Shown here piece after piece: positions 1 to 5,304 of a stretch of 5,363 nucleotides of DNA (within the stretch, counting starts at the first letter, position 1; each line of letters starts with the position of its first letter). The stretch is from FEN-987 sp035524675 (GTDB lineage: Archaea > Thermoproteota > Bathyarchaeia > 40CM-2-53-6). A program made the position numbers and the translations under genes. The notes beneath the pieces were generated by a model. It searched no databases. It saw nothing but the letters and a program-made list of their open reading frames with translations, and was not told where the DNA came from. Location of the stretch: the NCBI GenBank assembly GCA_035524675.1, contig DATKOK010000010.1:1-5363 (forward strand), written 5' to 3'.

Positions 1-4
1 TCAG

Positions 5-1222
5 ATGGTGACGCTCTCCGACCGAATCGCCAGCTTACACGTCTCCCCCATCCGTCGCGTCACGGCACTATTCGCTGAAGCAAGCCAAAAGAAAGAACTA
101 ATCTCGTTCGGAGGTGGCGGGCCGAGCCTTCCACCACCGCCCGAAGTTAGCGAAGAGATTATTCGAAAAGTGCGGGAGGACCCGCAAGGGAGTACCGCCT
201 ACACTGGAACACGCGGCTTTCTAGAGTTGAGGAAACTAATCGCTGAAGATTGGATGAAGCACGATAACGAAGTGTACAAGCCCGAGAGTGAGATAATCCT
301 CACCGACGGGGCAACAGAAGCAATCTTCTGCGCCTTCCTATCCATATTCAACAAGAATGACGAGGTTGTCCTCACAAACCCAACGTACCTCGGCTACCTG
401 GAAGCTTTCCAGCTCGCTGGAGCCCGCGCGAAATGGCTTCCAGTCAAAGTGGAAGACGGATACCAGCCGAGTCTGGAAGTTCTGAAGAGTGTTATTACGA
501 AGAGAACGAAGGCTGTGGTTCTGCTAAGCCCAGACAACCCAACCGGGAGAATTATTCGGGAAGACTTCATCAAAGGCCTGCTTGATCTAGCGAAGGATTA
601 TGACTTTTGGGTCGTCAACGACTCAACGTATCGTGACATCGTGTTCGACAAGCCACAACCTAAAATCAGCTCTCTCCCTGGAGCACACGAACGAGTCCTC
701 TCAGTCGGAAGCTTCTCGAAAGAAGCGTCGGTGCCTGGGTTGAGACTGGGATACGCGCTGGGACCTTCGGAGATGATCGACGGTATCGAGAAAGTGAAAC
801 AGTACACGACGCTTGCACCAAACATCCTCAGTCAGTACGCGGTGCTGCCTTTTCTGAGGAACGGTGTGAAGGAGAGGTACCTTCGTGATTATGTGCTCCC
901 CATCTACAAGAAACGGCGGGACGTGATGGAGGAAGCCATCAGAAAGTATTTGCCCGAGGCGGGTATCGTCAGGCCGGACGGCGCATTCTACTTCTTCGTT
1001 GACTTGCGCCATTACTTGCAGGCCATGGACAGGGACGAACAGGACTTGTGCAACCGGTTACTTACTCGAAAAGGCGTCATAGTCATCCCGGGGTCATACT
1101 TCGGAGACAAAGGAGTGGGGCATGTCAGATTCACATTCGTAAGCGAACCTGAAGATCGAATTAGGTTGGGTGTTCAACGGATCGGCGAGTACGTCTTCTC
1201 ATACACGTTCTCTATGGATTGA
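5..1222 (+). CDS. PLP-dependent class I/II aminotransferase
   Basis: A 405-residue fold-type I aminotransferase, a cytosolic enzyme that moves an amino group between an amino acid and a 2-oxo acid. What is seen: N178 in SPDNPTGR (PLP ring contact); D206 and Y209 in NDSTYRD (pyridine nitrogen and phenolate contacts); K239 in SFSKEASVPGLRLGY, the Schiff-base lysine, with R247 as phosphate-binding arginine; and R375 in HVRFTF, the expected substrate alpha-carboxylate ligand. The N-terminal ISFGGGGPSLPPP segment (residues 33-43) matches the substrate-covering loop of the aspartate/2-aminoadipate/aromatic aminotransferase group. Length is normal for the family. The ATG is the first possible start in the window. 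Only 4 bases precede it, so a longer N-terminus or a ribosome binding site cannot be judged, although the N-terminus already looks complete. It ends in TGA. The substrate cannot be read from sequence: aspartate, aromatic, alanine or 2-aminoadipate are all possible. The following gene has its own promoter, so no operon is implied. Confidence 0.93.
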   Translation: MVTLSDRIASLHVSPIRRVTALFAEASQKKELISFGGGGPSLPPPPEVSEEIIRKVREDPQGSTAYTGTRGFLELRKLIAEDWMKHDNEVYKPESEIILTDGATEAIFCAFLSIFNKNDEVVLTNPTYLGYLEAFQLAGARAKWLPVKVEDGYQPSLEVLKSVITKRTKAVVLLSPDNPTGRIIREDFIKGLLDLAKDYDFWVVNDSTYRDIVFDKPQPKISSLPGAHERVLSVGSFSKEASVPGLRLGYALGPSEMIDGIEKVKQYTTLAPNILSQYAVLPFLRNGVKERYLRDYVLPIYKKRRDVMEEAIRKYLPEAGIVRPDGAFYFFVDLRHYLQAMDRDEQDLCNRLLTRKGVIVIPGSYFGDKGVGHVRFTFVSEPEDRIRLGVQRIGEYVFSYTFSMD

Positions 1223-1280
1223 ACTGGTCGAATTCTCTATACTCGAAAGCTTCCAGTTTGAATCTCGGGAACAAGTACTG

Positions 1281-1291
1281 AAAGCTATATT
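1281..1291 (+). promoter_or_regulatory. TATA-like promoter of the AbrB-PhoU gene
   Basis: The run AAAGCTATATT contains TATATT at 1286-1291, preceded by a purine-rich AAAG that could serve as the BRE element. TATATT lies 25-30 bases before the GTG at 1316, the normal archaeal distance from TATA box to transcription start. The mRNA would then begin at or next to that GTG and be leaderless. No Shine-Dalgarno sequence is seen before the start, which agrees with this. Confidence 0.5.
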
Positions 1292-1315
1292 CTAGTGCTT
1301 AATCTATATGCATTT

Positions 1316-2389
1316 GTGCTTAGCTTGGAAGCTAGGAAAGTACAGCGAGTCGGATATTCCACCCTAACAGTATCACTGCCACGAGAATGGGTTGAGGATG
1401 TCAAGCTCAAAGCAGGCGACATTGTTTCCATAAAACGAGAGGATGACGGCTCCCTCAAACTCATCCCTGGCACAGAGCACAAGAGCGAAGAAATCAAGAA
1501 CTGCGTAGTGAACGCAGACCTCTGCAACTCAAACAACATACTTACCCGAGTGATCACAGCAAATTACATTCTTGGACACGACACCATCCAGATCGCAGCC
1601 AAGGACGAATTGAAGAGGCATCATCTCGAAGAGATACGTGCCACGACACAACGGCTAACCGGATTAAGCATCGTGGAACAGACGCTGCGTCAGGTGACGC
1701 TCCAGAGCTTCGTTGATCCAACGCGATTCCCAATCTACGGATTGATGCGCCGCCTCCACATCATACTCTCCTCAATGCTTGAAGTTTCCATCAAGGCTTT
1801 AGTTGAACGTCGACCAGACCTTGCCGCCGAAGTTGGCCACATGGAGGAAGAGTCTGACAGAATCTACTGGCTAATCGTTCGCCAACTGCTCCTTGCGATC
1901 AGGGACAGAAGCGTCGGGACCAGGATCGGTATTGAATCACCCCTCCACATACCAGGCAACAGGGTTATCGCAAAGACCCTCGAGGAGATGGCGGATTCAG
2001 CCGAGAACATCGCGAACGAAGTTATCGCGTTGAAGGAAAAGGAAACTGTAAGCGACTCAATACTCAACGATATAGCCAAGTACGCGAATGAAGTGACGAA
2101 GACCGCAGAACTCAGCATGAAAGCCCTGCTGACCTCAGACATCCAAATCTCCAACGATTCTGTAGAGCGAGTGCAGACGTCCGAAAACGAAGAACGACGT
2201 CTCACACAGAAAGTATTAACCTACGTCAAGGACGTAAACGCTGCAGTCGGCCTCAGAACCATCGTCCTGAACCTCGGCCAGATAAACAAGTACTGCAGGA
2301 TAATCGGAGAAGTAACAATCAACCGCATCCTCGAAAAACCTACGGACATATGCGACTACGTTCCCCTGGCTGAAATGAAAGCCGCGTAG
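1316..2389 (+). CDS. AbrB-PhoU family phosphate uptake regulator
   Basis: A cytosolic regulator of 357 residues from the GTG chosen here. Residues 7-53 (RKVQRVGYSTLTVSLPREWVEDV, then LKAGDIVSI) are an AbrB/SpoVT swapped-hairpin DNA-binding domain. From about residue 135 the protein is helical and PhoU-like, with two metal-binding E-x-x-x-D motifs: E177-D181 (EEESD) and E223-D227 (EEMAD). In archaea such fusions are annotated as phosphate uptake regulators, by analogy with bacterial PhoU, which restrains the Pst transporter and its sensor kinase. The fused DNA-binding domain suggests direct transcriptional control, an inference. No pst or pho genes lie nearby. Start choice: the frame is open from a GTG at 1295, but that GTG sits 4 bases after the TATA-like box. 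GTG 1316 is at leaderless distance, and TTG 1325 would give the family-typical start M-E-A-R-K-V-Q. The 1316 and 1325 starts differ by only 3 residues. It ends in TAG, 4 bases from the stop of the convergent acetyltransferase gene. Confidence 0.88.
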   Translation: MLSLEARKVQRVGYSTLTVSLPREWVEDVKLKAGDIVSIKREDDGSLKLIPGTEHKSEEIKNCVVNADLCNSNNILTRVITANYILGHDTIQIAAKDELKRHHLEEIRATTQRLTGLSIVEQTLRQVTLQSFVDPTRFPIYGLMRRLHIILSSMLEVSIKALVERRPDLAAEVGHMEEESDRIYWLIVRQLLLAIRDRSVGTRIGIESPLHIPGNRVIAKTLEEMADSAENIANEVIALKEKETVSDSILNDIAKYANEVTKTAELSMKALLTSDIQISNDSVERVQTSENEERRLTQKVLTYVKDVNAAVGLRTIVLNLGQINKYCRIIGEVTINRILEKPTDICDYVPLAEMKAA

Positions 2390-2393
2390 TCAA

Positions 2394-2810
2394 TTACCTT
2401 TTCAAATTTCTTCCGATCATGATGAGGTCGGAATGTACCTCATAGTCCAGTGCCTTGAAGAACGCTAAAGACTGTTCATTCGTTTTGTAGATCTGCGCGT
2501 TCACCTTCAACGCACCTTTTTCGGCGAGCCGTCGCTCAAGCTCCCTGACCAGAGCCTTCCCAATTCCGGACCTTCGCTGACCGGACCGCACAGCCAAATG
2601 GTTGATCCAACCACGCCTGCCATCCCACGCGCCGAGCACCACTCCTAGAATTTGTCGGTTATTTTCGGCGACGAGGAAGAGTTCTGGGTCCCGCTGAAGT
2701 TTCAGCTTAATTCCCTCAAGGTCGTCGCCGGGCCTGAGTATGATGCCGGCTTCTTTCCAGAGTTCCACCACTTCCTCGTAGTCGCCTAACTGGAACTCTC
2801 GAATCTTCAA
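2394..2810 (-). CDS. YpeA-like GNAT family N-acetyltransferase
   Basis: A small cytosolic acetyl-CoA-dependent N-acetyltransferase of 138 residues from the TTG chosen here. Acetyl-CoA binding is shown by QRRSGIGKAL at residues 78-87 (motif A, R79-x-x-G82-x-G84). It follows the beta strand INHLAV and precedes a helix rich in Arg and Glu. FFKALDYE near residues 117-124 is the usual C-terminal motif B. The layout resembles Escherichia coli YpeA throughout, recalled from memory: I-R-x-F near the start, VxLW, LRP, PELFLVAE, the W/YDGRRG turn and a final GRNL. YpeA begins M-E-I-R-x-F, which matches M-K-I-R-E-F from the TTG at 2810. The frame stays open to an ATG at 2888, giving 164 residues, but those extra 26 residues resemble no part of the domain; that longer start remains possible. 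The substrate is unknown. The gene converges on the AbrB-PhoU gene and diverges from the thioredoxin gene. It ends in TAA. Confidence 0.85.
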   Translation of the reverse strand: MKIREFQLGDYEEVVELWKEAGIILRPGDDLEGIKLKLQRDPELFLVAENNRQILGVVLGAWDGRRGWINHLAVRSGQRRSGIGKALVRELERRLAEKGALKVNAQIYKTNEQSLAFFKALDYEVHSDLIMIGRNLKR

Positions 2811-2914
2811 TCTTAATCCGCAACTAGAATGGATTACGAGGGCATAAGCCCTCCCTTCCAGTCGGTTATTTCTTATTGGTTCGACCATCGCATTAGGTTG
2901 TTATCATAGTCCTT

Positions 2915-2939
2915 GCAACTATACGCCACGGCTAGTTGC
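2915..2939. repeat. inverted repeat flanking the thioredoxin TATA-like box
   Basis: GCAACTA at 2915-2921 and TAGTTGC at 2933-2939 are perfect 7-base inverted arms separated by 11 bases. The TATA-like CTATAC at 2919-2924 overlaps the left arm. The right arm can instead pair with AGCAATT at 2946-2952, forming a 7-bp stem with one G-U pair and a GAATT loop. The geometry is that of a dimeric repressor operator placed over the core promoter. No regulator is identified, so the role is inferred. Confidence 0.35.
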
Positions 2940-2952
2940 TGAATTAGCAATT

Positions 2953-2958
2953 GAGGGA
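2953..2958 (+). promoter_or_regulatory. Shine-Dalgarno site of the thioredoxin gene
   Basis: GAGGGA ends 9 bases before the TTG at 2968, an acceptable spacing. It decides the start: the nearby GTG at 2963 is out of frame, and there is no in-frame ATG before the active site. Confidence 0.5.
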
Positions 2959-2967
2959 TTTCGTGAA

Positions 2968-3297
2968 TTGACCGGGCTCGTCGAGTTGAATGCGGAAACG
3001 TTCAAGCATGCACTCACTTCTAAGATCCCCCTTGGCGTGGATTTCTACGCGGACTGGTGCGTCCCCTGCAAAGCCGCCGACGCCATCATCGAGAAGCTGG
3101 CTGAAGAGTACCATGGAAAAATGACGTTCGCCCGCGTCAACGTTGACGTGAATCGCGAAATCCCTGACATGTATGAGCTCATGAGTATCCCAGCCTTACT
3201 GATCTTCTCGAATGGCGAAGTGGTCAAGAGGTTCGTGGGGGTTAAGAAGATCAAGGGATCCAAGCGCGCTATTACGCGCCTGCTCAAGTCGCCCTAA
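2968..3297 (+). CDS. thioredoxin (WCVPC active site)
   Basis: A single-domain cytosolic thioredoxin of 109 residues, normal length for the family, without signal peptide or membrane segment. It reduces protein disulfides and is normally recharged by a thioredoxin reductase, which is not in this window. Seen in the sequence: the buried aspartate D25 in GVDFYADW; the redox motif W30-C31-V32-P33-C34-K35; the beta strand FARVNVD at residues 54-60; the cis-proline P75 in MSIPALLIF; and the NGEVVKRFVG turn before the last helix. The active site differs from the classical WCGPC by valine in place of glycine, which may shift redox potential or partner choice. The TTG start at 2968 is supported by GAGGGA upstream. 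It converges on fumC with 14 bases between stops. The promoter may be under repressor control (inverted repeat at 2915-2939). It ends in TAA. A more specialised thioredoxin-like reductase cannot be excluded. Confidence 0.92.
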   Translation: MTGLVELNAETFKHALTSKIPLGVDFYADWCVPCKAADAIIEKLAEEYHGKMTFARVNVDVNREIPDMYELMSIPALLIFSNGEVVKRFVGVKKIKGSKRAITRLLKSP

Positions 3298-3311
3298 GGC
3301 AATGGCGTACG

Positions 3312-4748
3312 CTACTTCTTAGCGAGACTAGGGTGCACCATCTTCTTCGGATCTACAACTCGATCGAATTCCGCCTCAGTAACGTAGCCAAGTTTCACGG
3401 CTGCCTGCTTGAGCGTCAAATCGTTAATCAGGGCGTAATGCGCCACCTCTGACGCCTTGTCATAACCAATTATCGGACTCAGCGCCGTCACTAGCATCAA
3501 TGAGCGGTCTAGGAAGTAGGTGATCTGGTTCATGTTGGGCTGCATGCCTTCGACCAGAAACTTTCTGAAGTTGTTGCAGCCATCAGTCATCAGGCGAATC
3601 GAGTGCATTATGTTGCGGATCATGAGCGGCTTGTACACGTTCATCTCCAAATCCCCCCCGCCCCCGCCTAAGGTTACTGCCATGTCGTTAGCCATGACCT
3701 GCAGTGCGATCATTGTCAACGCCTCACACTGCGTCGGGTTCACTTTACCGGGCATAATGGACGAACCCGGTTCGTTGGCTGGGATATCGAGCTCATGAAA
3801 ACCGCACCGTGGTCCACAGCTTAAGATGCGAATATCGTTGGCAATCTTGAACAGGGAAGTCGCTAAAGTCCTCAACGTGCCACTCAGCTGGACGAGCGCG
3901 TCATGAGCTCCCTGCACCGTGAACTTATTCGGAGCCGTGATGAACGGTAACTCAGTCAATTTCGCAATCTCAGCAGCCACTTCCACATCGAATCCTGGCG
4001 GAGCATTAATCCCCGTTCCGACTGCTGTTCCGCCGAGTGATAATCGATAAACTTGTTTCAGGCTGTCTTCTAAGCGGTTGAGATTGTCGTCTAGCATTCC
4101 AACGTAGCCGGAAAATTCCTGTCCGAGGGTTACAGGGGTGGCGTCCTGCATATGCGTACGACCGATCTTTACAATCTCGTCCCATTGAGCGGATTTCGCT
4201 TTGAGAGAGTCACGTAATTCTTCCACGGCGGCCATAAGCTGTTCTTTCACGCCTTTGGCCGCTGCAATGTACATCGCGGAAGGAAACGAGTCATTGGAGG
4301 ACTGTGACATGTTCACGTGGTCGTTAGGGTGAACGGGATTTTTGCTGCCGATCGGCTTTCCAGCCAATTGAGAGCAGCGGTTCGAAATAACCTCGTTCAC
4401 GTTCATGTTGAATTGAGTGCCGCTGCCCGTCATCCAGACGTGCAACGGAAACTGATCATTATGCTTCCCCTCAAGGATCTCATCACACACCTCAACAATC
4501 AAATCGCGATGTTCCTCCTTGAGAAAGCCCATTTGAGCATTAGCGTTGGCTGAGGCCATTTTCAGAATAGCATATGCCTCAATCATCTCTCGAGGAATCA
4601 AATCGTCACCGATGCTAAAGTGCTCGAGGGAACGTTGCGTTTGGGCTCCCCACAACTTATCGGCCGGAACCTTAACCTCACCTAAACTATCCGTCTCCGT
4701 ACGAAACTCGTTCTGCTGATCCGCAGCTGGCTGAGGCATAGAATTCAC
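3312..4748 (-). CDS. fumC: class II fumarate hydratase (fumarase C)
   Basis: An oxygen-stable, iron-free, homotetrameric TCA-cycle enzyme that interconverts fumarate and L-malate in the cytosol. The 478 residues compare with 467 in E. coli FumC, with about 11 extra at the N-terminus. Fumarase features in order: DSLGEVKVPADKLWGAQTQRS (residues 20-40, quoted in part as VPADKLWGAQTQRS); TGSGTQ at 107-112; SSND at 150-153; GRTHMQDATP with H199 (E. coli H188); the superfamily signature GSSIMPGKVNP at 328-338 with catalytic S329, K335 and N337; and E342 paired with the histidine. The GTQ and LWGAQTQRS contexts favour fumarase over aspartase or argininosuccinate lyase. Five glycines in a row (361-365) replace the usual mixed loop before LEMNVYKP. 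Start: the GTG at 4748 lies 24-30 bases from a TATA-like box, so it is probably leaderless; the ATG at 4739 is the alternative. It ends in TAG. Confidence 0.96.
   Translation of the reverse strand: MNSMPQPAADQQNEFRTETDSLGEVKVPADKLWGAQTQRSLEHFSIGDDLIPREMIEAYAILKMASANANAQMGFLKEEHRDLIVEVCDEILEGKHNDQFPLHVWMTGSGTQFNMNVNEVISNRCSQLAGKPIGSKNPVHPNDHVNMSQSSNDSFPSAMYIAAAKGVKEQLMAAVEELRDSLKAKSAQWDEIVKIGRTHMQDATPVTLGQEFSGYVGMLDDNLNRLEDSLKQVYRLSLGGTAVGTGINAPPGFDVEVAAEIAKLTELPFITAPNKFTVQGAHDALVQLSGTLRTLATSLFKIANDIRILSCGPRCGFHELDIPANEPGSSIMPGKVNPTQCEALTMIALQVMANDMAVTLGGGGGDLEMNVYKPLMIRNIMHSIRLMTDGCNNFRKFLVEGMQPNMNQITYFLDRSLMLVTALSPIIGYDKASEVAHYALINDLTLKQAAVKLGYVTEAEFDRVVDPKKMVHPSLAKK
3653..3668 (-). repeat. 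G-rich tract inside fumC (minus strand)
   Basis: On the plus strand this reads C7-G-C5-G-CC. On the coding strand it gives five consecutive glycine codons (GGC GGG GGC GGG GGG). Homopolymers of 5 and 7 are prone to slippage in replication and to sequencing indels, but the frame is intact here. Confidence 0.6.
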
Positions 4749-4771
4749 TTGATCTCTGATGCCACTGAATC

Positions 4772-4778
4772 AAAATAA
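4772..4778 (-). promoter_or_regulatory. TATA-like promoter of fumC
   Basis: On the minus strand TTATTTT occupies positions -30 to -24 relative to the GTG at 4748, the same geometry as at the AbrB-PhoU gene. No Shine-Dalgarno sequence lies before the GTG or the ATG at 4739. This suggests a leaderless fumC transcript, independent of the small genes upstream. Confidence 0.5.
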
Positions 4779-4866
4779 GAGTGTAATGGTGAACAAAGTG
4801 GGCCGCAACGATCTAGACAGCTATAGCCAACAGGTGAGTTCCCAGTGGATACGAAATCTACCGACA

Positions 4867-5103
4867 TCACTGAGTAGAAGTCTGTTGCGACTTCTGAGCC
4901 TCGAACTTTTGCTTGTATTCTTGATACAGTAGTTTGTAAAGTTCGTATTTTTGCATGTATGCTTCAGCTTGTATCTTGTAGAACTGTTTCCCCCAAGTGG
5001 ACCGCTGGGGTTCCCATGTGGGATCTTCTCCTGCGCGCCATGCCTCTTTGGATAGTAGCAGAGATACGAATTGATCTGCTTCCTCTTCGGACGGCGAGTG
5101 CAC
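4867..5103 (-). CDS. small protein with Tyr/Phe heptad helix, function unknown
   Basis: A 78-residue hypothetical protein that I do not recognise. The GTG at 5103 is preceded by a perfect GGAGGT at 5110-5115 with a 6-base gap, the strongest ribosome binding site in the window. Residues 1-20 are acidic, then helical (EEEADQFVSLLLSKEAW). Residues 25-38 carry two Trp-containing turns (DPTWEPQ and STWGK). Residues 41-68 look like one long charged helix with aromatic residues at 42, 49, 53, 56, 60, 63 and 67, a 3-4 heptad spacing that would form an aromatic stripe. The tail (KSQQTSTQ) is polar. There is no signal peptide or membrane segment, so it should be cytosolic, perhaps binding a partner or self-associating. 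The frame continues open upstream to a TAG at 5146-5148. It ends in TGA, 118 bases before the fumC start. A chance frame is possible, but the ribosome site and ordered protein pattern make a real gene more likely. Confidence 0.5.
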   Translation of the reverse strand: MHSPSEEEADQFVSLLLSKEAWRAGEDPTWEPQRSTWGKQFYKIQAEAYMQKYELYKLLYQEYKQKFEAQKSQQTSTQ

Positions 5104-5109
5104 GTCGAG

Positions 5110-5115
5110 ACCTCC
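5110..5115 (-). promoter_or_regulatory. Shine-Dalgarno site GGAGGT of the 78-residue ORF
   Basis: GGAGGT on the minus strand is followed by CTCGAC and then GTG at 5101-5103, an ideal spacing of 6 bases. The likely leaderless genes here lack such a site, so its presence fits a gene inside a longer transcript, consistent with a co-transcribed reading frame upstream. Confidence 0.5.
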
Positions 5116-5145
5116 AAGTCGTCCAAAGTTGCATGTTGTATTCTT

Positions 5146-5304
5146 CTAGTGAAGGTAGCGTATGCCGACAGGTCCCTTGTCGATGACGGTCATTATCCCC
5201 TTCAGATTGGCCAGGGTCTCATCAAGCTCTAAGTTGGTGGTATAAACCGCTTCATACTGTCGCCTAATACCCGACGGCGACCAATGTTGAGCTTGCCCTC
5301 GCAT
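5146..5304 (-). CDS. possible short upstream ORF, 52 codons, function unknown
   Basis: An ATG at 5304 opens a 52-residue frame ending in TAG at 5146-5148, in the same frame as the 78-residue ORF that starts 42 bases later. The product is not recognised. Its middle (RRQYEAVYTTNLELDETLANLK, residues 14-35, of which the LELDETLANLK part is the most regular) looks like an amphipathic helix, followed by GIMTVIDKGPVGIRYLH. An in-frame TAA at 5317-5319 limits extension upstream. No Shine-Dalgarno precedes the ATG. A TATA-like TTAAAAT at 5314-5320 is too close to the ATG for a leaderless start and would place the RNA start near 5290. Three readings remain: a separate small gene, the front half of one gene broken by a nonsense change, or non-coding sequence. 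Confidence 0.3.
   Translation of the reverse strand: MRGQAQHWSPSGIRRQYEAVYTTNLELDETLANLKGIMTVIDKGPVGIRYLH

Larger units (their letters stand above)
2811..2967. promoter_or_regulatory. divergent intergenic region, acetyltransferase/thioredoxin
   Basis: This stretch should carry both divergent promoters. For thioredoxin, CTATAC at 2919-2924 is a TATA-like box that would start transcription near 2946-2950, followed by GAGGGA at 2953-2958 as ribosome binding site. For the acetyltransferase no box stands out. A weak CTATGAT-like match on the minus strand near 2903-2909 would place the RNA start near or inside the ATG at 2888, which would favour the internal TTG. A perfect 6-bp hairpin, GAGGGC-ATAA-GCCCTC, lies at 2838-2853 in what would be the acetyltransferase leader. 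Confidence 0.4.

Noticed and set aside
701..1012. Antisense frames inside the aminotransferase, AbrB-PhoU, thioredoxin and fumC genes
   Set aside because: Each lies wholly within a gene with clear family motifs on the other strand and shows no motif or start signal of its own.
1222..1258. Hairpin AACTGG...CCAGTT with inner TCGA pairs after the aminotransferase, as a terminator
   Set aside because: The stem is interrupted by a one-sided 6-base bulge, the 11-base loop is long and no T-run follows, so it may be chance.
1228..1266. TTTGAATC-like run in the 1223-1315 gap considered as a tRNA T-loop
   Set aside because: No acceptor stem, anticodon arm or cloverleaf could be built around it.
4991..5010. 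Stem CCCCA...TGGGG within the 78-residue ORF
   Set aside because: It has only 5 pairs around a 10-base loop, lies inside a likely coding region and has no other support.
4821..5126. Minus-strand frame of 101 codons overlapping the 78-residue ORF
   Set aside because: It is Cys/Arg/Lys/Asn-rich with no ordered pattern and no ribosome site, and lies in another frame over the better-supported GTG 5103 frame. It is probably a shadow.
5146..5148. TAG read as pyrrolysine
   Set aside because: Not accepted as a feature: fumC and AbrB-PhoU both end in TAG, no pyl genes are visible, and a strong ribosome site downstream gives a simpler explanation. It is kept only as an alternative in the finding.
4959..5186. 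Plus-strand frame of 75 codons antisense to the small ORFs
   Set aside because: There is no promoter or Shine-Dalgarno, and its composition is typical of an antisense shadow.
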